Part shown: positions 1-7,147 of the stretch, one piece after another
How the letters are laid out: the number at the start of each line of letters is the position of its first letter
How positions within the stretch are numbered: position 1 is the first letter of the stretch
From: an uncultured Clostridia bacterium
Lineage (GTDB): Bacteria > Bacillota > Clostridia > Christensenellales > Borkfalkiaceae
Assembly: GCA_946627905.1 (NCBI GenBank)
Contig: CAMOVY010000046.1
Span: 1 to 8,495, forward strand
Direction of reading: 5' to 3'
Length of the DNA: 8,495 bases
Made by a program: the position numbers and the translations under genes
Notes under the pieces: model-generated
What the model was told of the DNA's origin: nothing
Seen by the model: only the letters and a program-made list of their open reading frames with translations
Database searches by the model: none

Positions 1-384
1 GACGACAGCGGCATATGTGTGGACGCTTTGGGCGGAGCACCGGGGATTTACAGCGCGCGCTACGCGGGCGACGGCAACGACGAACATAACAACGACCTTT
101 TACTTAAGAATATGGAAGGAAAAACCGACCGAAAAGCCAAGTTCGTCTGCTGTATGGTGTACTGTTCTAAAGCGGGCGATATTCTTTCCGCTTTCGGGGA
201 AGTTAAAGGGGAGATTTTAACAGAAAGGCACGGAAAAAACGGCTTCGGCTACGACCCGATATTTTATTCTTACGAACTCGCAAAGCCTATGGGGGAAGCG
301 TGCGCGGAAGAAAAAAATTCCGTCTCCCACCGCCACCGCGCCCTCGCGGAAATTATTAAAAAGATAGAAGAATACGAAAAATAA
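1..384 (+). CDS. rdgB: RdgB/HAM1-family XTP/dITP diphosphatase, C-terminal part (5' end outside window)
   Basis: The reading frame is open from base 1 and ends at TAA 382-384, so only the last 127 residues are present. Seen: the fragment opens with DDSGICVDALGGAPGIYSAR, the family substrate-binding stretch. It also carries GFGYDPIF (residues 81-88 of the fragment) and SHRHRAL near the C-terminus, corresponding to the family SHR-G/x-AL motif. Known: these proteins hydrolyse non-canonical purine triphosphates (ITP, dITP, XTP) to the monophosphate plus pyrophosphate, cleaning the nucleotide pool in the cytoplasm; the intact protein is about 200 residues. The gene converges on rpmB, and the two share a hairpin just after this stop codon. 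A second H where G is common in SHRG looks like natural variation. The start codon, promoter and upstream neighbour are not visible. Confidence 0.95.
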   Translation, partial: DDSGICVDALGGAPGIYSARYAGDGNDEHNNDLLLKNMEGKTDRKAKFVCCMVYCSKAGDILSAFGEVKGEILTERHGKNGFGYDPIFYSYELAKPMGEACAEEKNSVSHRHRALAEIIKKIEEYEK

Positions 385-409
385 AAAGCCGTCCGAAAAG
401 GACGGCTTT
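385..409 (-). terminator. Bidirectional intrinsic terminator between rdgB and rpmB
   Basis: A perfect 10-bp stem (AAAGCCGTCC 385-394 with GGACGGCTTT 400-409) closes a 5-nt GAAAA loop. Read on the minus strand, the stem runs into CTTTTTATTTTT, a good U-tract, so it mainly serves rpmB. On the plus strand the tail is only TTTAAATT, which is weaker but may still end rdgB transcripts. Confidence 0.9.
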
Positions 410-427
410 AAATTCAGCCTTAAAAAA

Positions 428-619
428 TTACGCTCTTTCAACTTTGCCGCTTTTAATGCATCTTGCGCAAACGTATTCTTTTTTAGAAGTGCCGTTGGGC
501 TGTTTTACGCTTATCTTCTGAAGGTTCGCTTCGTAAGATTTGGGTGCTTTACGGTTGGAGTGGCTTACGGTGTTGCCGGATAATTTGCCTTTGCCGCAAA
601 CGCTGCATACTTTACTCAT
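428..619 (-). CDS. rpmB: 50S ribosomal protein L28, zinc-ribbon form
   Basis: This gene encodes 63 residues, the usual length for Firmicute L28, a protein of the large ribosomal subunit. Seen: the N-terminus MSKVCSVCGKGKLSGN is typical of L28. Two CxxC pairs, C5/C8 and C51/C54, suggest the zinc-binding form; some bacteria carry a cysteine-free paralogue instead. The frame stays open upstream to about 697, but the start at 617-619 is preferred. It has a strong GGAGGA Shine-Dalgarno 7 nt upstream (627-632), and the upstream extension resembles no L28. The gene is divergent from the Asp23-family gene, an arrangement conserved in Bacillus and clostridia. Its own promoter is predicted at 669-697 and its terminator at 385-409. 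Confidence 0.97.
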   Translation of the reverse strand: MSKVCSVCGKGKLSGNTVSHSNRKAPKSYEANLQKISVKQPNGTSKKEYVCARCIKSGKVERA

Positions 620-668
620 ATTTATATCCTCCGATAGTGGTATTGCATTTTTGAATTCAACGAATAAT

Positions 669-697
669 ACTTTAACATATAATATAATAAATTGCAA
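669..697 (-). promoter_or_regulatory. Predicted sigma-A promoter of rpmB
   Basis: On the minus strand, TTGCAA (697-692) is followed after 17 nt by TAAAGT (674-669). A TGT sits immediately before the -10 and forms an extended -10 element. The predicted start near 662 gives a leader of about 40 nt before the rpmB ATG. Confidence 0.65.
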
Positions 698-778
698 GTT
701 TTTTTATCGGAATTTTGTAAATTTTTAATTAAAAATTATCGTGGGCTGTAAAAAAATTTTATTATTTGCTGTAAATCG

Positions 779-807
779 TTGCAAAATCGGGATAAATAAG
801 GTAAAAT
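779..807 (+). promoter_or_regulatory. Predicted sigma-A promoter of the Asp23-family gene and fakA
   Basis: TTGCAA (779-784) and TAAAAT (802-807) are separated by exactly 17 nt. Transcription would start near 814, about 22 nt before the ATG at 836. No other good promoter lies between here and fakA, so it probably drives both genes. Confidence 0.75.
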
Positions 808-835
808 ATTTATAGCGTTTCAGTAAGGAGAGAGT

Positions 836-1186
836 ATGTCCGTTAAAACCAACAATATTTACGGTAGAATCCTTATTTCGGATAATACTATAGAACGTTT
901 CGTATCGCGCGTGGCGGAAGACTGCTACGGCATAGTTGCGTTCGTTCCTTCGTCAATGTGGGATAAATTCGTTGGGTTTTTCCGTTTCCGTACTTACGTT
1001 TCGGGCGTTAAAGTGCATACCGAAGGGGACAGGATTTTTATCAATCTTGCCGTCAAGGTCAAATACGGCGTTTCAATCAAAGCGGTAATTGACGCACTTA
1101 AAACTTCCATTAAGTACAGGGTGGAAAAATTTACGGGTATGATTGTCGACACCATGAACGTTAAGGTTATGGGGGTCGAACGCTGA
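836..1186 (+). CDS. Asp23/Gls24-family (YloU-like) envelope stress protein
   Basis: This gene encodes 116 residues. Seen: the N-terminus has the pattern GRILISDNTIERFVSRVAED, typical of the family. The middle is a hydrophobic beta-rich stretch (INLAVKVKYGVSI, about residues 68-80), and the end has VDTMNVKVMGV. There is no signal peptide or membrane segment, as usual for cytoplasmic family members. The start has an AAGGAG Shine-Dalgarno at 825-830. Known: Asp23/Gls24 proteins are small and often tied to alkaline or envelope stress; in staphylococci Asp23 is held at the membrane. B. subtilis yloU lies between rpmB and yloV, the same place as here. Inferred: co-transcription with fakA, because only 48 nt and no terminator separate them. 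The exact biochemical role is unknown. Confidence 0.9.
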   Translation: MSVKTNNIYGRILISDNTIERFVSRVAEDCYGIVAFVPSSMWDKFVGFFRFRTYVSGVKVHTEGDRIFINLAVKVKYGVSIKAVIDALKTSIKYRVEKFTGMIVDTMNVKVMGVER

Positions 1187-1234
1187 CGCGCTTAAACTAA
1201 AGAATTCGTCGTTCCTTATCGGAGTTAGTATATT

Positions 1235-2869
1235 ATGAAAAAGATTATAAACGGGCAGATGCTTAAAAGCATGATGTTGTCCGCCGCTCAATATTTAGAC
1301 GTAAACAGGGCAAGTATAGACGCGCTTAACGTGTTTCCCGTTCCCGACGGGGACACGGGCACGAATATGTCTTTGACGCTTCAGTCCGCGGCAAAGGAAC
1401 TCGCTAATGTTCGCACCAACAAAACGGCGGACGTTGCCGAAGCGGTGTCGAAGGGCGCGCTTCGCGGCGCGCGCGGAAATTCCGGCGTTATTTTATCCCA
1501 GATTTTAAGGGGCGTTTGTCAGGTTCTCAAAAAAGAAGAAGAAATCGACGTAAAAGTTTTCGCACAGGCTTTAAAAACGGGTGCGGAAGTTGCGTACGGC
1601 GCGGTCAGCCAGCCCAAAGAAGGCACGATTTTGACCGTTATCCGTATGATTGCGGACGCGGCGCAGTCTCTCCGCAGAAAACACACCGATTTTGAGACCT
1701 TTTTCCGCGAAATTATAAAAGAAGGCGACGCGGCGGTGGAAATCACTCCGACGCTTCTGCCCGTTCTTAAAAAAGCGGGCGTTGTGGACGCGGGCGGTAA
1801 AGGGCTTATGTGCGTGCTTACGGGTATGGAAAAAGCCCTGCTTGGCGAAGCGATATCGGTCGAAACGTCTTTCGTCGTTCCCGAAACCGCAACCGGCGAC
1901 AACAATCTCGAGCATATGGATTTATTAAGTCTCGGGAATATCGAATTCGCCTATTGCACGGAATTTTTTATTATAAACATAAAGAAAAAGACCACGCTTG
2001 CCGATATCGAACGGTTTAAGGAATTTTTGCTTTCTATAGGCGACAGCGTTATAGTTATCGGCGACTTGGAATTCGTGAAAGTTCACGTTCATACCAACCA
2101 ACCGGGGCGCGCGCTTACTAAAGCCTTGGAACTCGGCGAACTTGACAAACTCAAGATAGAAAACATGCTGGAACAGAACCGCGCGCTTATCAAAAAGTAC
2201 GAAGAAGAAAAGAAAGAAATGGGTATGATGAGCGTATCCGCGGGCGAAGGCATTACTAGCATATTCAAAGATTTGACGGTAGACGCCGTTATCGAAGGCG
2301 GGCAGAGTATGAACCCGTCGGCAAGCGATATAGCGGACGCGGTGCAGCGCATCAATGCGGAAAACGTTTTCGTTTTCCCCAACAACAAGAACATAATTTT
2401 GGCGGCGGAACAGGCGAAATCGCTAGTGGAAAACAAGACTATTCACGTTATCCCCACCAAGAATATCCCGCAGGGCTTTGCGGCGGCGTTGGCGTTTAAT
2501 CCCGACCTTCCCGTGGACGAGAACAAGGCGAATATGATACACGCGTTAGATTCCGTAACCGTCGGTCAGGTAACTTACGCGGTAAGAAACACCAAACTCT
2601 ACGGGTTCGACTTAAAAGTCGGCGACATAATGGGGCTTGACAATAAAAAAATTCTCGCTACGGGCAAGGACGTAAGCGAAGTAACCCTTGATTTGATAGA
2701 AAAACTTCGCAGCGACGAAGAGATAATCACTCTTTACTACGGACAAGACGTAAAGGAAGAAGACGCGGAAGCGCTTGCCGCAGCGATTTCGGAAAAATAT
2801 CCCGATTGCGACGTGGAAATTCATTACGGCGGTCAACCGATTTACTACTACTACATCGCTTTGGAATAA
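1235..2869 (+). CDS. fakA: DhaL-domain fatty acid kinase subunit FakA (YloV family)
   Basis: This gene encodes 544 residues, the full length for the family. Known: FakA is the ATP-binding subunit of fatty acid kinase. With a DegV-type FakB carrier it phosphorylates exogenous fatty acids to acyl phosphates for phospholipid synthesis at the inner face of the membrane. Seen: an N-terminal DhaL domain (about 8-200) with the metal-binding PDGDTGTNM motif (D38, D40, T43, N44), GARGNSG at 78-84 and DAGGKG near 180. The middle domain has C241 (YCTEFF) and HVHTNQPG at 284-291, matching the conserved cysteine and histidine positions of FakA. The C-terminal part (about 320-544) includes GGQSMNPS and the AAALAFNPD region. 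GGAG at 1221-1224 is the likely ribosome binding site, 10 nt from the ATG. No fakB is in the window, so the partner must be elsewhere. Confidence 0.93.
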   Translation: MKKIINGQMLKSMMLSAAQYLDVNRASIDALNVFPVPDGDTGTNMSLTLQSAAKELANVRTNKTADVAEAVSKGALRGARGNSGVILSQILRGVCQVLKKEEEIDVKVFAQALKTGAEVAYGAVSQPKEGTILTVIRMIADAAQSLRRKHTDFETFFREIIKEGDAAVEITPTLLPVLKKAGVVDAGGKGLMCVLTGMEKALLGEAISVETSFVVPETATGDNNLEHMDLLSLGNIEFAYCTEFFIINIKKKTTLADIERFKEFLLSIGDSVIVIGDLEFVKVHVHTNQPGRALTKALELGELDKLKIENMLEQNRALIKKYEEEKKEMGMMSVSAGEGITSIFKDLTVDAVIEGGQSMNPSASDIADAVQRINAENVFVFPNNKNIILAAEQAKSLVENKTIHVIPTKNIPQGFAAALAFNPDLPVDENKANMIHALDSVTVGQVTYAVRNTKLYGFDLKVGDIMGLDNKKILATGKDVSEVTLDLIEKLRSDEEIITLYYGQDVKEEDAEALAAAISEKYPDCDVEIHYGGQPIYYYYIALE

Positions 2870-2876
2870 AAACTTT

Positions 2877-2904
2877 CGGGAAGGGGCAACCTTCCCGTTT
2901 TAAT
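2877..2904 (+). terminator. Intrinsic terminator after fakA
   Basis: A perfect 8-bp GC-rich stem (CGGGAAGG 2877-2884 with CCTTCCCG 2890-2897) has a GGCAA loop and is followed by TTTTAATTTT. It separates the Asp23/fakA unit from recG. Confidence 0.92.
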
Positions 2905-2917
2905 TTTACGCTTTAGC

Positions 2918-2954
2918 CGTCATTGCGAGTAAGTTAAGCGAGCGCGGCAATCCC
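2918..2954. repeat. REP-like dispersed repeat, single copy in this window
   Basis: The stretch begins CGTCATTGCGAG and ends GCGCGGCAATCCC. The outer arms ATTGC (2922-2926) and GCAAT (2947-2951) are inverted, and GCGAG occurs twice inside (2925-2929 and 2938-2942). From memory, GTCATTGCGAG...GCGGCAATC-type palindromes recur in intergenic regions of many bacterial genomes. Only one copy is visible here, so the repeat status rests on that recollection. It lies just after the fakA terminator and before recG, the usual sort of intergenic site. Confidence 0.5.
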
Positions 2955-2983
2955 ATTGATAATATTTTAGTATTTTAATTATT

Positions 2984-5002
2984 ATGGAACTTACAAAGAT
3001 ACGCGGAATAAGTTCGGCAAGGGAAGCCGACTTCAATAAATTAGGGATTTTCGATACCGCAGATTTAATGCGGTTTTTTCCGCGCGCTTATATAGATTTG
3101 CGTGAAAAGCAGCTCTTAAAATACGCCTACCATAACGATATGGTTTTAACCGGCGGCAAAATAATTACTCCGCCGCAGGTTAGGTATTTCCGCAGGGGCA
3201 GGGGCGGTATGGTAAAAGCCTACTGCGAGCAGGAAGGGTTTACCTTTGCCGTCGTATGGTACAATATGCCGTACGTCGCGTCGCGCCTTAAAATAGGCGA
3301 AGAATATCTGTTTTACGGCAGGGTGCGTGCGGAAGGGCTTGAAACTTCGCTTACCAACCCTTCGTTCGAGCCGATTGAAAAGAATTTGCGCCTTAAAGGA
3401 ATAGTTCCGCAGTATAAAATAAAGGGAAGTTTAAGCCAGAAATCCGTGCGCGACAGCGCCCGCCTTGCCGTTGATATCGAAAAACCGAAAAGCATAATTC
3501 CCTTTAATTTACAGCAAAAATACGCGCTTTCCGATTTGTACGCGGCGTACCGCGATATTCATAACCCGCCCGATATGTCGCGCAAAAAACTCGCCGCGGA
3601 CAGGATAGCGATAGAAGAATACTTTGCGCTTATTTCTGCGTTCAAGGTGATAAAAGGCGACAGCGCGCAGGTTCGAATAAACAGGTACGCTTGCACCGCA
3701 ACCGAACTTCTGGAGTTTATTGTCAAGCGGTTTCCCTTTGAGTTTACCGACGGGCAGAAAAAGGCGGTGAACGAAATTTACGCCGATATGACGGGCAGTT
3801 CGGTGATGAACAGGCTTATGCAAGGGGACGTGGGCAGCGGTAAAACCGCCGTCGCAACCTGCGCGCTGTTTATCGCGTTAAAGAGCGGTTTTCAGGCGGC
3901 AATGCTTGCGCCGACCGAAGTGCTAGCCGTTCAGAACTATAACCTTTTAAAAAATATATTTCCCGAATATAACGTCGCGCTTTTAACGGGTTCAATGAGC
4001 GTTAAGGAGAAAAAACAGGTTAAATCCGACTTGAAAGACGGCAAAATCCGCCTTTTATGCGGCACTCACGCCCTTTTATCCGAAGACGTGGAATTTTCTA
4101 ACCTTTCTCTCTGCGTGTGCGACGAACAGCAGCGTTTCGGCGTGTCGCAACGCAGCGCGCTGCTTAATAAAGGCATAACGCCGGACGTTCTGGTTATGAG
4201 TGCGACGCCTATTCCGCGCACCCTTTCGCTTATCTTTTACGGCGATTTGGATATAACGACCATAACCGATAAGCCGCAGGACAGGTTGCCCGTTCAGACC
4301 AACGTTGTGCCGCGCGAAAAGTACGCCGATATGCTTAAATTTATCGAAAAGGAAGTGGCGGCGGGTAGACAAGCCTATTTCGTATGCCCCAAAATCGAAG
4401 GGGACGAAGAGGGCGAGACTATGAGCGTTATAGAACTTTTTGAAGAACTTAAAAACCGTTTTCCGAATATTCCCTTGGGGCTTTTGCACGGCAAAATGAA
4501 AGATAAGGAAAAAGCGGCGGTTATGAACGATTTTAAGGACAAAAAGACTAAAATACTCGTTTCCACCACCGTTATAGAAGTGGGGGTGGACGTGCCCGAC
4601 GCTTCGGTTATGGTAATTTACGGCGCGGAACGGTTCGGGCTTTCGGGGCTTCATCAACTGCGCGGAAGAGTTGGCAGGTCTGATATTAAAAGTTATTGCT
4701 TTCTGCTTGCGGGTAGAACCGCGGGCGACAGCTTAGAGCGGCTTAAAATTATGCAATCTACAACCGACGGCTTTAAGATTTCCGAATACGACTATAAATT
4801 AAGGGGTTCGGGCGACTTTATGGGCGAGCGGCAGAGCGGCAAGTTTATGAGCGATTTAGGTGCGCTTGACTATTCTACCGAAGCGATTTTTTTAGCGAAG
4901 AAGATAAGCGACGAAACTTTTGAAACGGGCGGAGATATTTCGGAAATTAAGCGCGTCGCTATAAAAAAGTACGAAAAACTGAAAAATATTTCTATGAATT
5001 AA
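2984..5002 (+). CDS. recG: ATP-dependent DNA helicase RecG
   Basis: This gene encodes 672 residues, close to the 680-690 typical of the family. Known: RecG is a superfamily 2 translocase that binds branched DNA, drives fork reversal and branch migration, and acts in recombinational repair. Seen: an N-terminal wedge/OB region (about 1-230) with the LxxFPRxYIDLR signature. The helicase core has Walker A GDVGSGKT (281-288), motif II DEQQRFG (380-386), motif III SATPIPRT (from 406), LLHGKM, TTVIEVGVDVP and motif VI QLRGRVGR (558-565). A C-terminal TRG-type region has LRGSGDFMGERQSG. Motif II reads DEQQ where RecG usually has DEQH. The ATG fits the family N-terminus, but the 25 nt before it are AT-only apart from two G's and contain no Shine-Dalgarno. 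A strong terminator upstream implies its own, unidentified promoter. Confidence 0.97.
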   Translation: MELTKIRGISSAREADFNKLGIFDTADLMRFFPRAYIDLREKQLLKYAYHNDMVLTGGKIITPPQVRYFRRGRGGMVKAYCEQEGFTFAVVWYNMPYVASRLKIGEEYLFYGRVRAEGLETSLTNPSFEPIEKNLRLKGIVPQYKIKGSLSQKSVRDSARLAVDIEKPKSIIPFNLQQKYALSDLYAAYRDIHNPPDMSRKKLAADRIAIEEYFALISAFKVIKGDSAQVRINRYACTATELLEFIVKRFPFEFTDGQKKAVNEIYADMTGSSVMNRLMQGDVGSGKTAVATCALFIALKSGFQAAMLAPTEVLAVQNYNLLKNIFPEYNVALLTGSMSVKEKKQVKSDLKDGKIRLLCGTHALLSEDVEFSNLSLCVCDEQQRFGVSQRSALLNKGITPDVLVMSATPIPRTLSLIFYGDLDITTITDKPQDRLPVQTNVVPREKYADMLKFIEKEVAAGRQAYFVCPKIEGDEEGETMSVIELFEELKNRFPNIPLGLLHGKMKDKEKAAVMNDFKDKKTKILVSTTVIEVGVDVPDASVMVIYGAERFGLSGLHQLRGRVGRSDIKSYCFLLAGRTAGDSLERLKIMQSTTDGFKISEYDYKLRGSGDFMGERQSGKFMSDLGALDYSTEAIFLAKKISDETFETGGDISEIKRVAIKKYEKLKNISMN

Positions 5003-5013
5003 AATTAAGGCTT

Positions 5014-5056
5014 AAAACGCTGGTTTTTGCAATTTTTGCAAAAAGCAGCGTTTTTT
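5014..5056 (+). terminator. Long-hairpin intrinsic terminator after recG
   Basis: AAAACGCTG (5014-5022) pairs with CAGCGTTTT (5046-5054). After a single G/G mismatch, TTTTTGC (5024-5030) pairs with GCAAAAA (5038-5044), closing a small A/T loop. A run of six T's (5051-5056) follows. Confidence 0.9.
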
Positions 5057-5069
5057 ATATGTTAAAAAA

Positions 5070-5098
5070 TTGCCAAAATAATAAAAATGGTGTAAAAT
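5070..5098 (+). promoter_or_regulatory. Predicted sigma-A promoter of nadE
   Basis: TTGCCA (5070-5075) and TAAAAT (5093-5098) have the optimal 17-nt spacing. The predicted start is near 5105, which puts the first bases of the transcript inside the inverted repeat at 5103-5127. Confidence 0.75.
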
Positions 5099-5102
5099 TG
5101 AA

Positions 5103-5127
5103 TTGTAAAAAATATTGATTTTTACAA
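5103..5127. promoter_or_regulatory. Inverted repeat at the nadE transcription start: possible operator or leader hairpin
   Basis: A perfect 9-bp inverted repeat, TTGTAAAAA (5103-5111) and TTTTTACAA (5119-5127), is separated by 7 nt. It covers the predicted +1 and ends 3 nt before the AAAAGGTGAT Shine-Dalgarno region. Its position suits a repressor site. As RNA it would form a weak AU-rich hairpin next to the ribosome binding site. I do not recognise it as the known site of an NAD regulator such as NiaR or NrtR. Confidence 0.45.
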
Positions 5128-5142
5128 AAAAGGTGATTTTTT

Positions 5143-7068
5143 ATGAAATACGGCTTTATTAAAACGGCGGCAATAACTCCCGCTATCCGCGTTGCGGATA
5201 CGGACTTTAACTGCGAACAAATTAAAAAATGGATAAAAAGGGCAGAAGACGAAAGTGTCGAACTTGCCGTCTTTCCCGAACTATCGATTACGGGCTATAC
5301 CTGTGCTGACTTGCTTTACAGCGACACGCTGCTTAAAGGCGCGCTTAAAGCGCTGCGCGATATCGCGGAGTTTACCAAAGACAAAAAAATGCTGGTGTTT
5401 GTGGGATTGCCCGTAAAGATAAACGGGCTTATCTACAACGTGGCGGCGGCGGTAAATAACGGTGAAGTTTTGGCGCTTATTCCCAAAACCAACCTGCCTA
5501 ATTATAACGAGTTTTACGAAAAGCGCTGGTTTTCCGCTTGGAACGACAGTATAGAAAACACCGTGATGGAAAACGCGCCCTGTTTTTCGGGTAAGCCCTT
5601 GCGGGTTATAAGGAACGTTATTTTTAAGGATAAAACCGAAAGCCGCTTTACCGTTTCGGCGGAAATTTGCGAAGATTTATGGGGTGTTAGCACGCCGTCC
5701 GCTATTCACGCCGTAAACGGGGCGAATATAATAGTCAATTTATCCGCAAGCAACGAAACGGTGGGCAAAGCCGAATACCGCAGAGAACTTATTAAGGTGC
5801 AGTCGGCGCGCACCGTTTCCGCATACGTTTATGCGGACGCAGGCAGCGGGGAATCCACTACCGACGTGGTGTTTGCGGGGCATAACCTTATTTCTGAAAA
5901 CGGCACTTTGCTTTCGGAGAGTAAACTGTTTGAAAACGGTATGATAACGGCGGACGTTGACGTCGGTTTTTTGGACTTTGAACGCGCCAAACTGTTTAAC
6001 CACGGCACGGAAGAAAAAAATGTAAACTACCAAACGGTTTATTTCGACGGGTATAACGACATCGATAATATAGAGCGCGACTTTGAAAAAACGCCTTTCG
6101 TGCCGTGTGGAGAGCATGTTTTAGGCGCGCGCGCGGAACTTATACTCGATATTCAGTCGGAAGGGCTTAAACAGCGCATAAATTGCGCTAACGCAAAGAC
6201 TGCGGTTATAGGGCTTTCGGGGGGGCTCGATTCCACGCTTGCAATACTCGTCGCAGTTAAGGCTATGAAAAAACTAGGCAGAAACCTAAAAGACGTTATC
6301 GCTATAACTATGCCGTGTTTTGGCACGACGAACAGGACTTTCGATAATACGATAAAACTTGCCAAATCGCTGGGCGTTTCGCTTAAAAAGGTGGATATAA
6401 CAAAGTCTGTTTTAAGGCACTTAAAGGATATAAAGCACGAAGGAAACCCCGATACTACTTACGAAAACGCGCAGGCGCGCGAACGCACGCAGGTTTTAAT
6501 GGATATAGCGAATATGACGGGCGGGCTTGTCGTCGGCACGGGCGACCTTTCAGAACTTGCTTTGGGCTGGGCTACCTATAACGGCGACCATATGAGTATG
6601 TACGGGGTAAACTCGTCCGTGCCTAAAACTTTGGTAAGGTATATAGTAAAGCACGTGGCGGACGGCGCGCGCGGGAAACTTAAAGCCGTCTTATACGACA
6701 TTTTAGATACCCCCGTAAGCCCCGAACTTCTGCCGCCGACGGACGGTGAAATCGCGCAAAAAACCGAAGATATCGTCGGACCGTACGAATTGCATGACTT
6801 TTTCCTTTACAATATGTTAAGGCGCGGATATTCGCCGTCGAAATTGTTTTTCGTTGCAAAAAAAGCGTTTTACGGGAAATACGACAGAGATACAATATTA
6901 AAATGGCTTAATATTTTCGTGAAACGGTTTTTCACGCAACAATTCAAGCGTTCGTGCGTGCCGGACGGGGTTAAAGTCGGTTCGGTAGCACTATCGCCAC
7001 GCGGCGATTTGCGTATGCCGTCGGACGCAGTCTGTTCGCTTTGGCTTAAAGAAATCTCGGAATTATAA
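5143..7068 (+). CDS. nadE: Glutamine-dependent NAD(+) synthetase
   Basis: This gene encodes 641 residues in two domains. Known: the enzyme makes NAD from deamido-NAD with ATP, taking ammonia released from glutamine by its own amidase domain, which makes this the last step of NAD synthesis. Seen: the N-terminal nitrilase-type glutaminase (about 1-275) has the catalytic triad E46 (FPELSITGY), K115 (PKTNLPNYNEF) and C176 (AEICEDLWG). The synthetase domain (about 325-641) has the PP-loop SGGLDST (359-365), GTGDLSELALGWATYNGDH and MYGVNSSVPKTLV. All key residues are present and the length fits the long class of about 640-680 residues known from Mycobacterium and clostridia. AGGTGAT at 5131-5137 is a strong Shine-Dalgarno. 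The gene has its own promoter and appears monocistronic, since the rubrerythrin gene 79 nt downstream has a separate promoter. No clear terminator follows it. Confidence 0.97.
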   Translation: MKYGFIKTAAITPAIRVADTDFNCEQIKKWIKRAEDESVELAVFPELSITGYTCADLLYSDTLLKGALKALRDIAEFTKDKKMLVFVGLPVKINGLIYNVAAAVNNGEVLALIPKTNLPNYNEFYEKRWFSAWNDSIENTVMENAPCFSGKPLRVIRNVIFKDKTESRFTVSAEICEDLWGVSTPSAIHAVNGANIIVNLSASNETVGKAEYRRELIKVQSARTVSAYVYADAGSGESTTDVVFAGHNLISENGTLLSESKLFENGMITADVDVGFLDFERAKLFNHGTEEKNVNYQTVYFDGYNDIDNIERDFEKTPFVPCGEHVLGARAELILDIQSEGLKQRINCANAKTAVIGLSGGLDSTLAILVAVKAMKKLGRNLKDVIAITMPCFGTTNRTFDNTIKLAKSLGVSLKKVDITKSVLRHLKDIKHEGNPDTTYENAQARERTQVLMDIANMTGGLVVGTGDLSELALGWATYNGDHMSMYGVNSSVPKTLVRYIVKHVADGARGKLKAVLYDILDTPVSPELLPPTDGEIAQKTEDIVGPYELHDFFLYNMLRRGYSPSKLFFVAKKAFYGKYDRDTILKWLNIFVKRFFTQQFKRSCVPDGVKVGSVALSPRGDLRMPSDAVCSLWLKEISEL

Positions 7069-7075
7069 ATTTTAC

Positions 7076-7105
7076 TTGACACTATCAATAGGTCTCGTGT
7101 AAAAT
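7076..7105 (+). promoter_or_regulatory. Predicted sigma-A promoter of the rubrerythrin gene
   Basis: A consensus -35 TTGACA (7076-7081) is followed after 18 nt by TAAAAT (7100-7105). The -10 neighbourhood GTGTAAAATT matches that of nadE. A small CTAT/ATAG inverted repeat (7082-7091) lies in the spacer. I see no clear PerR-type box. Confidence 0.75.
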
Positions 7106-7147
7106 TAAATAAAAAAGTGTTAAGCACGAAAAAAAGGAGAAACTATT

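Noticed and set aside
620..697. N-terminal extension of the rpmB frame by 26 codons
   Set aside because: The extension overlaps the predicted promoter, does not resemble L28, and the start at 619 has a strong ribosome binding site and the family N-terminus.
1519..1905. Two overlapping minus-strand open frames inside fakA
   Set aside because: They are shadows of the conserved DhaL domain; no ribosome binding site or family signature was found.
2956..2985. Promoter TTGATA-18-TATTAT for recG
   Set aside because: The -10 box overlaps the recG ATG, so its transcript would begin inside the gene and lack the start codon.
4076..4657. 193-codon open frame on the minus strand inside recG
   Set aside because: It lies wholly within the conserved RecG core, is rich in basic and aromatic residues as antisense shadows are, and matches no family I recognise.
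7082..7125. Possible PerR or other operator in the rubrerythrin promoter (CTAT-CA-ATAG, GTG...CAC)
   Set aside because: The inverted arms are only 3-4 bp and do not match the PerR consensus, so they are too weak to call.
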